From Thermoplasmatota archaeon (GTDB lineage Archaea; Thermoplasmatota; JAKEGO01), in contig JANQNK010000006.1 of NCBI GenBank assembly GCA_028279595.1, forward strand, positions 62,001-126,000: a stretch of 64,000 nt of DNA, written 5' to 3'. Below, piece after piece: positions 35,801-44,800 of this stretch. The position numbers and the translations under genes are program-made. The notes beneath the pieces were generated by a model. That model ran no database searches. It was not told the origin of the DNA and worked only from the letters and a program-made list of their open reading frames with translations. Position 1 is the stretch's first letter, and each line of letters opens with the position of its first letter.

Positions 35801-38800
35801 ACACAGCGACGATGGGCAGCGACGACATAACGGCCGACAACAGCAACCCGATCATCGCTGTAACGAGCATAACCGAGTGGCCCGGAAGCGCGTACCTTTA
35901 CTCGCCCGACCTCGCGAACATCTACTTCGGCGACGACATGGGCTCGGAGCAGGACTTCTGGATCAACGGTACCGTGAGCGACGGTGGTTCCGGCATCAAG
36001 GCCATAACCTTCTCGTCACTGCTCGGTGAGAGCCCGGCGAACCAGACCTCGACCCCATGGGCCGTCATGTACGGCGCGGAGTCGACGGACGTCGGCGGGA
36101 CCATCACCATTACAGTGATAGATAATACGGACAACACCGCGCAGGTGACCGTCACGGTGACGCAGGATGCGACGAACCCGTCCTTCGACGACGGCGACTG
36201 GTCCGATGCGAGCTCGAACCTCTACGTCGACCTGACCGATGACACGTCCGATAACATGATCTACTACAGCCAGCTCATGGCGGGTACCGATTCCGGAACG
36301 CTCACCTTCGCGGTCAGCGACAACGTCGAGCTGTACGAGCTGGTGTACGACACCGGTGTGGGCGACGATGGCGACGACCTGTTGAGCGGCGCCTCGGCAA
36401 CACCTACCGTTGTCTACGGATTCGACTCCGCGGACACCTTCAGCAGCACGCTGACGATGGTCCTGACCGACGCCGTGGGCAACTCGGTAACCGATTCGAC
36501 CACATGGGAGATCGTGCTCGACACGACCGCTCCGGCAACGGCTATCACTGCGATAACCGAGACCAGCCCCTACCTGTGGGCTCCGGACCTCGCGACCCTG
36601 TACTTCGGCGACGACATGGCATCTGCACAGAGCTTCGATATCGACGGGACAGCCGTGGATGCGAGCTCCGGCCTGGACACGGTCACCTACTCCACCCTGC
36701 TTGGCGACAGCCCCGGGGCGGATACGACCAGCCCATGGTCGGCCACCTATGATGCGACCTTCACCGACACCGGTGGAACGATCAGCATAACCGCCACCGA
36801 CATGGTCGGCAACAACGTGGTGCTCAGCGTCACCGTGACACAGGACACCACTGCACCGAGCATCGACGACGGCGACTGGTCCGAGTCATCGCTATACCTG
36901 TGGGTCAACACGACCGACGATACCACCGACAACACGATCTACTACGGCGACGACATGACGGGCACCGAGATCGGTACCCTGACGCTCGACCTTTCCGATG
37001 CGATCGGACTCCAGAACATCACCTACATGTGGGGAGTCGGCCACGACGGCAACGAGACCCTTACCGGCACGTCCGACACGATATCCGTTGACTACGACTT
37101 CGAGTCGACCGACACGTGGACCGGGACCCTGACCATAACCTCCTGGGACATGGTTGACAACGTCGTCACCGACGTTCTCACCTGGGACATAATGAGGGAT
37201 GTGACGGCACCGGTCGTCAGCAACGTCGTGATACTCGATCTGAACTACACGAACCCGAACTGGACCGCCGACGACAGGAGCGTGCAGGTGACCGCAACGG
37301 TGACCGGCGCTGACTACATGGGCGGCGGAATGATCCAGGCGAACCTGACAGGACTCGGCGGCGCGGTCGATGCCGCACCCGACAACTACTGGTTCGGCAA
37401 CAACACGGCGATCTGGTATGTCGATCCGACGACCTGCGACCCGTCGAACGGGAACGTGACCATCGACGTCCATGCGTGGGACTACGTCTACAACTACCAC
37501 ATGGACAACGACACGATCAGGTCCGATAACACCGGCCCGCAGATCAGCAGCGTGTTGATAACCGACATCACCGACTTCGCGACCGACTTCACCAGCGACG
37601 GGCACCAGATGCTCGTCGAGGTGACCATCGTCGACGCATTCGTTGACCAGATACCCGTGACAAGCATCACGGCAGACCTGACGGATCTCGGAGGGAACGT
37701 AAGTGACAACCCGAACACCTGGTTGCCTGGCCTGGGATATGCATCGTGGGCGTTCAGCCCGTCCTTGTGCACGCCCTCCGACGGTATCGTTACCGTATGG
37801 GTCAACGTCACCGACGCCGCGAACAACACGGCGGATCAGGCGAACGACACGATCCGGTCCGACAACAGCGCACCCACGATCTCGAGCGTATACATCTATG
37901 ACCAGACCAACGGCAGGGACGACTACGTGAAGGACGGCGACGACGTCCAGATAACCGCCACGATCACCGACACATGGATGTCCTTCATGGACACATCGAT
38001 GATCGAGGCCAATCTCAGCGAGATCGGCTACGGATGGCACGTTGCCCCCGACTTCTACAACACCGTTACCGGCATGACCTACTGGAACATCACGAACGTC
38101 AACGTCACCGATGCGACGAGCACCGTGACCGTCGATGCACGTGACTTCATCTTCAACTTCGCGACACAGCAGAGCGACGATATCATTGGAGATGTCACTG
38201 CGCCGACCATCGAGATGGTGGTCATTACCGACACGACGCTCGGTCTGACGAACTACAGCACCGACGGCGACGACGTACAGATAACTGTATATGTGAACGA
38301 CACGAACCAGGCGGACATCACCACGTCTATGATAACCGCGGACCTGACCGGCTTCAGCCTTGGAGCCGCTGTCAATCCGGACGGATATGGCACGGGATCC
38401 GGTATGGCATACTGGAACCTGACCTCCGTATCCTACCTGGCAGAGGGAACGGTGACCGTCGATGTCGACGCGGCCGATCCTGCAGGGAACGCGGGAACGC
38501 AGGCATCCGGTTCGATCATAGCGGACAACACAGCACCCACGATCGGATCGCCGTCGATCACCGACACGACGATCTCGTCGACGATGTTCGTCAAGAACGG
38601 CGACAACGCGATGATCCTCGCTTGGATAAACGACACCAACATGCTGAACATCACCGCGGACACCACCGGTCTGGACTTCTTCGGAACCCAGTGGGATACA
38701 CCGACCTGGAGGAACGCGGTCACCGGCAAGACCATCTGGAACATCACCGGAACTACCTGCAACCCGTCGGATGCGGACATAACCGTCACCTGGCGCGTAT

Positions 38801-41800
38801 ACGATCAGGCGATGCACCTGACGACAGTGACCGATACGATCACTGCTGACAACACCGGACCGTCCATCGCTGCTGTATACATCTACGACCAGACCCTGGG
38901 CCGGGACGACTATGCAAAGACCGGCGACGATATCCAGGTCACCGCTTACGTGAACGACACGTGGCAGGCCTACATCACCGCCAGCGACATAACGGCGGAC
39001 CTTGCGGGCCTCGGCGGCGGTCTCTTCACGAACCCCGACTACTACGACACCGTGAGCGGTCTGTGCATCTGGAACATCACGCCAGCCACCGTGACCCCGG
39101 GCATCGTGACCGTCTCGGTCGACGCCCTGGACGACGTTGGCAATGCGGGTGCCCAGCAGACGGACACCATCATCGGCGACAACACTGCCCCGACGATACA
39201 GGCTGTGACGATCACCGATACGACCCTCATGCAGACCAACTTCACCACCGACGGGAACGACATCCAGATAACCGCCTACATCAACGACACGTACCAGTTC
39301 GACATCACGACCTCGATGATCACGGCGGACCTGACCGGCTTCAGCCTGGGAGCCGCTGTCAATCCTGATGGATATGGCACCGGGTCCGGCATGGCATACT
39401 GGAACCTGACGGCCGTGACCTGCTCACCGTCCGACGGCACGATCAACGTGGACGTCGACGCGGTCGACCCGGCCGGCAACGCTGGGACCCAGTCCTCCGG
39501 CTCGATAGTCGCGGACAACACCGCGGTCACCATCGAGATGCTCGAGGCCACCGACACGACGCAATCCACGACACTCTACATTGTGAACGGCGAGAACGTC
39601 GCTGTGTTCGCATACGTGAACGAGACGAACCTCATGAACGTCACGGCCGACATGACCGGCTTCGGTGGTGGTATGTGGGACGCCCCAGACTTCCACAACA
39701 CCGGAACCGGTGTCGCGTGGTGGAACATCACCGGCGTGTCCCTCAGCCCGAGCGACGGAGTGATAACCGTTACCGTCACGGCATACGACCAGGTCTACGC
39801 GATGACAGTCGACACCGACACGATCATCGCGGACAACACCGGACCGACGATCGAGGCAGTTACCATAACGAACAACAACACCGGAAGCACCCAGTTCGTC
39901 ACACAGGGGATCAACGTGACCGTTACGGCGTTCATCAACGACACCAACCAGGTGTCGATAACGACGTCCGAGATCACCGCGGACCTGACGAACCTGGGCG
40001 GAGTCTTGTTCCAGAACCCCGACATGTACAACACGGGAACTGGCGTGGCGACCTGGTACGTCAACAACATCGCGACGCTGCCCTTCGAGGGTCTTGTGAC
40101 CATAACCGTGGATGCCGAGGACTTCATGGGCAGCACCGGTATACAGGCGAGCGGAACGACCACGGCCGACAACGGACCGCCCAGCATCAACTGGACCGCC
40201 ATCGAGGACCAGACGCTCTCGAGCATGACCTGGACCAAGGACGGCGACACCATGAGGCTGAACGTGACCGTCTTCGACGGCTCACTGTCGTTCATGACGA
40301 CCGCTGACATCTGGGCCGACCTGACGGTGTGGGGCCTCGCGGCCAACACCACCGCTGACACGTTCAACAACGTGACCGGCGACGCCGAATGGGTCTTCTC
40401 GTCCGTTGCATCGACACCGGCCGACGGAGTGGTGACCACTTGGGTCTACTGCCGCGACATAGGCGGTAACTTCGCCAACGCGACCTGGGTCAACATAACT
40501 GCTGACAACACCGACCCGAGCATCTCCGGTGAGCTGATCACCGATGAGACATCCTCGAGGACCGACTTCATCACTGACGGCGACGACGTCTCCGTCTATG
40601 CGATGATATCCGACCTGAACTTCCTGAACACCACGGCCGACATGACCGGCTTCGGTGGCGGGATGTGGGACACCCCGACCTTCCGCAACGCGGGAACCGG
40701 AGTGACCTGGTGGAACATCAGCGGGATCAGCGCGACCCCGACCGACGGCATGATCTACGTGAACATAAGCGCGTACGACTCCGTCCTCAATTTGGTGGTC
40801 GTGATGGAGACGATCATGGTGGACACGACCGCACCTGTCATCGCATCGGTGTTGATCACTGACACCACAGTCCCGCACACGACCTACGTGAAGGACGGTG
40901 ACGATGTACAGGTGACCGCGACGATCACCGACATGTTCCAGAGCTACATGGACACGTCGTTGATATCCGCCGACCTGACGGGCTTCGGACTTGGAGCCGC
41001 TGTCGCACCAGACTACTACGACACCATGACCGGCATGACCTACTGGAACCTGACCTCGGTCACGTGCACGCCATCCGATGGTACTATCACCGTCGCCGTG
41101 GACGCAGATGACTTCAACGACAACTCGGCCACCCAGATGAGCGACGACATCGTGGCGGACAACACACCGCCTGTCATAACCAGCGTGCTGATAACGGATA
41201 CGACGATCTCGAGCACATCATGGGTCGTCGACGGACACGACGTACAGGTCACGGCCAACATACTGCCGACGGACAACCTGACGGTAACCGCCGACCTGAC
41301 CGAGCTCGGAGGAGGCGCTGCAGTCGCGCCGTCGTACTACGACCTCGGCACCGGCGACGCCTACTGGAACATGACCTCTGTCACGTGCACTCCGTCCGAC
41401 GGAGTGATCACGGTGACCGTGGACGCGGCCGACTTCGTGGGCCACACCGACTCCGACACCGACACCATCACCAGCGACAACACCGCACCGACGCTCTCGA
41501 TAACGGTCGGATCGCCGTCCTTCGGCACACTCCCGACCTACGTGACGGATGCGACCGACTTCACTCTGACCGCTGGAGATACCGGAAGCGGTATCGCCAC
41601 GACCGAGTACTACGTGGATGCGACGCCCTGGAACACCTACGTCGGTGCGTTCAACGTGCTGACAGAGGGCGCACACACGATCTACTACAGGACCACCGAC
41701 AACGCGGGATGGGTGACGAGCGGCTCGCTCGACATCTTCGTGGACCTGACGGCACCGTCCGCATCGGGCGCGTGGAGCGAAACGTCGATATACCTGTTCG

Positions 41801-44800
41801 TTGACGTCTCCGGAACACTCTGGTTCGGCGACGCGATGGGTGGCTCGGCCATGTTCCCAGTCCTCAGCGGTACCGCTGCAGATGCGGGATCCGGCCTGGC
41901 CTCCGTGACATTCTCGACCGAGTTCGGCGACACCCCGACAAATTCGGGAACGTTGGCCGCCTGGTCGACAGGAGGTTACGGCATCGACTCGACGGACACC
42001 GACACCGACTCGCCCGCCCAGGTGACGATAACCGACAATGTCGGTCATACGACCGTTCTGGACTTCGCCTATGCGGAGGACAACACGGCCCCGATGATCG
42101 ATGACGGTGACTTCGTTGCTGGCGGCGGCCATCTGTACGTCGACACCACTGACGACACCAGCGACAACACGATCTACTATGGCGACGACATGACCGGGTC
42201 CGAACTCGGTTGGCTGATAACAGCGATCTCGGACAACATCGGTCTAGCATCGATGGAATTCCAGACGGCCGTTGGACATGATGGCAATCATGTCTTCCCG
42301 ACGGCGCCGGTCGGATTCTCGCCATGGGTCAACTACTCCTTCGAGAACACTGATACGTTCAGTGGAGCACTGAACCTGAGTGTGACAGATGTCGTGGGCA
42401 ACAACTACTATGACGCGACGACATGGAGCATCATCCGCGACACGTCCGCACCGACGATCTGGGACGGCGACTGGAGCGAGAGTTCCAGCGACCTCTACGT
42501 GGATACGACGTCCGAGTTCACCGACAACACAATAATGTACGGTTCGAGCATGACCAGCACGGAGTACGGAACACTGACTTTCGGATTCGAGGACAACGTA
42601 CAGCTTGCAGGCGCAACCTACACTGTCGCCGTCGGGAACGACGGGGACGATACGTTCTCGGGAACCAACGTGACCGAGACCGTCGTCTACGGCTTCGACT
42701 CCACCGACACCTTCACCGGATTCATTACCGTGACAGTGACGGACGCGGTGGGCAACTCCCTCGCAGTAGGCTCGGAGTGGCAGATCACACGTGACGTGAC
42801 CGCACCGACGATCAACACCGGCGAGTGGGCCGGACCCGACGTGGGCATCTACATCGACTCCGGTCTGGACAAGATGTGGTTCGGTGACAGCATGACCTCC
42901 GCACTCAGGGTGTGGATAAATGGTACGGCGACCGACACTAGCGCTGTCGAGCGTGTCGAGTTCACAACGGAGCCCAACCTCGCGAGCAGCCCGTCCACGC
43001 ACTGGATCAACGGCACCGGCACGGTCGACTGGTACGGCATGTACACCGTCGACCAGACATCGTCGGCCACGACAGAGGAGACAGCGACAGTGACCGTCTA
43101 CGATATCGTCGGCAACTACGCAACTGCGAACTTCACGTACCAGGAGGACACTGAGGCCCCGACGTATTCAGGTGTGATGTGGGTCGAGGGCGCGAACCCC
43201 AACGCGTTCCCGCTTCCCGACTCCGACTACCTGTTCGTCGACGGCGTCGACACCCTGTGGTTCAGCGACGAGATGCCAGGCATCGAGTATGCCTCCATCT
43301 ACGCGCAGGTCGAGGACAACTTCCTCATCGAGAAGGCCGCGTACTCGGACGAGCCCAACCTGGCGGACAGCCCGTCGGACGAGTTCATGTACACTAACAG
43401 CACCTTCCTGGTCGCAAGCCGCTACGGATTCAGCGACACCAGCGACGATGGGGACGGCGAGATCACCGTGACCCTGACCGACGTCGTGGGCAACTTCGTG
43501 GAGTTCACGATGGACTACGACTGGGACCCGATCGCACCGCAGATCCACGACATGTACTGGGCGGAGAGCTCCTCCTACCTGTACATCGACGGCTCGGACA
43601 CCCTCTGGTTCGGTGACGGCATGTTCCCGAACGTAGACTTCGCTGACATGTTCGGAAACGTCTCCGACAACGTTATGCTCGACTACGCCGAGTACAGCGA
43701 GGAGCCGACCATCGCCCGCTCACCGGGTGACGGACAGGCCCCCGCGATCGACGAGATATTCATCTTCTCGTACGACCGCGAGGACATCTGGACCGAGTAC
43801 GGCTTCGACTCCAGCAGCTCCAACGGCGACAGGCACATCAACGTGACCGTCTACGACAAGGTGGGCAACTACGCCGAGGGAGCACTCTGGTTCGAGCGCG
43901 ACGTGTCGGCACCCGTGTTCGCCAACGAGACATGGATGGAGGACTCCTCCTACCTGTGGATCGACGGAGACGGCGACCTGTGGTTCGGCGACGACATGAT
44001 GATGGAGGAGACCGGAACGGTCTACGGAGAGATAACCGAGAACGCGGAGCTCTTCATGATCGAGTTCAGCAGCGAGGGCAACCTCGCGAGCTCGCCGACC
44101 GCCATAATGACCATGGGCACGACGTACACCTTCATGGAGGACTACGGATTCGACGCCAGCAGCACCATCGGCGACGGCATGGTCGTCGTGACCGCCTACG
44201 ACCAGGTGAACAACACGAACTTCATCGTACTCGACTACGGAACCGACTTCAGGGCACCCAACCTGAACAACACCGAGTGGGAGGAGAACAATGCGTTCAT
44301 GCACATCGACGGCTCCGGCACTCTCTGGTTCAGCAACGCGATGCAGGTCAGCCAGATCGCCTACATAGAGGGCGAGATCTGGGACAACCTGGCATTCGGC
44401 ATGGTGACCTTCTCGGACGAGACGGGCTCCTTCGTCGAGCATTATCTCCCGTACATGGAGGGAATGACCGGCGAGGATGAGTTCGACACGGAGTACGAGT
44501 TCAACACGACAGCGATCGACACCGACTCACCGGTGACGGTGACCCTCGCAGACGCGGTGAACAACACTGCGACCGCGACGCTCACCTACTCGCTCGACGC
44601 GACCGCCCCGATGGCGAACATAACGTCCATGATGAACTACGATGTGCTGAACGACACGCACGCCGCAGTGACGCAGGACCTCGCGGGATGGTACTGGACG
44701 ATCTCCGGAGTCGGCTTCGATGCCGGCAGCGGTATCGACACCATCGAGCTGTCCATAGACGGTGGAGCAGCGGTCACCGCCACGAACGGCGGCGGCTGGG

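Noticed and set aside
36892..38817. Long open frame of 641 codons on the minus strand inside the giant gene
   Set aside because: It is antisense to the VLITD array. The repeated, GC-biased codons of the sense gene leave few stops on the other strand. The translation is rich in V, R, D and G with no domain.
37213..41490. Regular spacing of repeats, considered as a possible CRISPR-like array
   Set aside because: The units are about 330 bp, in frame, and translate to Ig-like modules; no short identical repeats with unique spacers exist.
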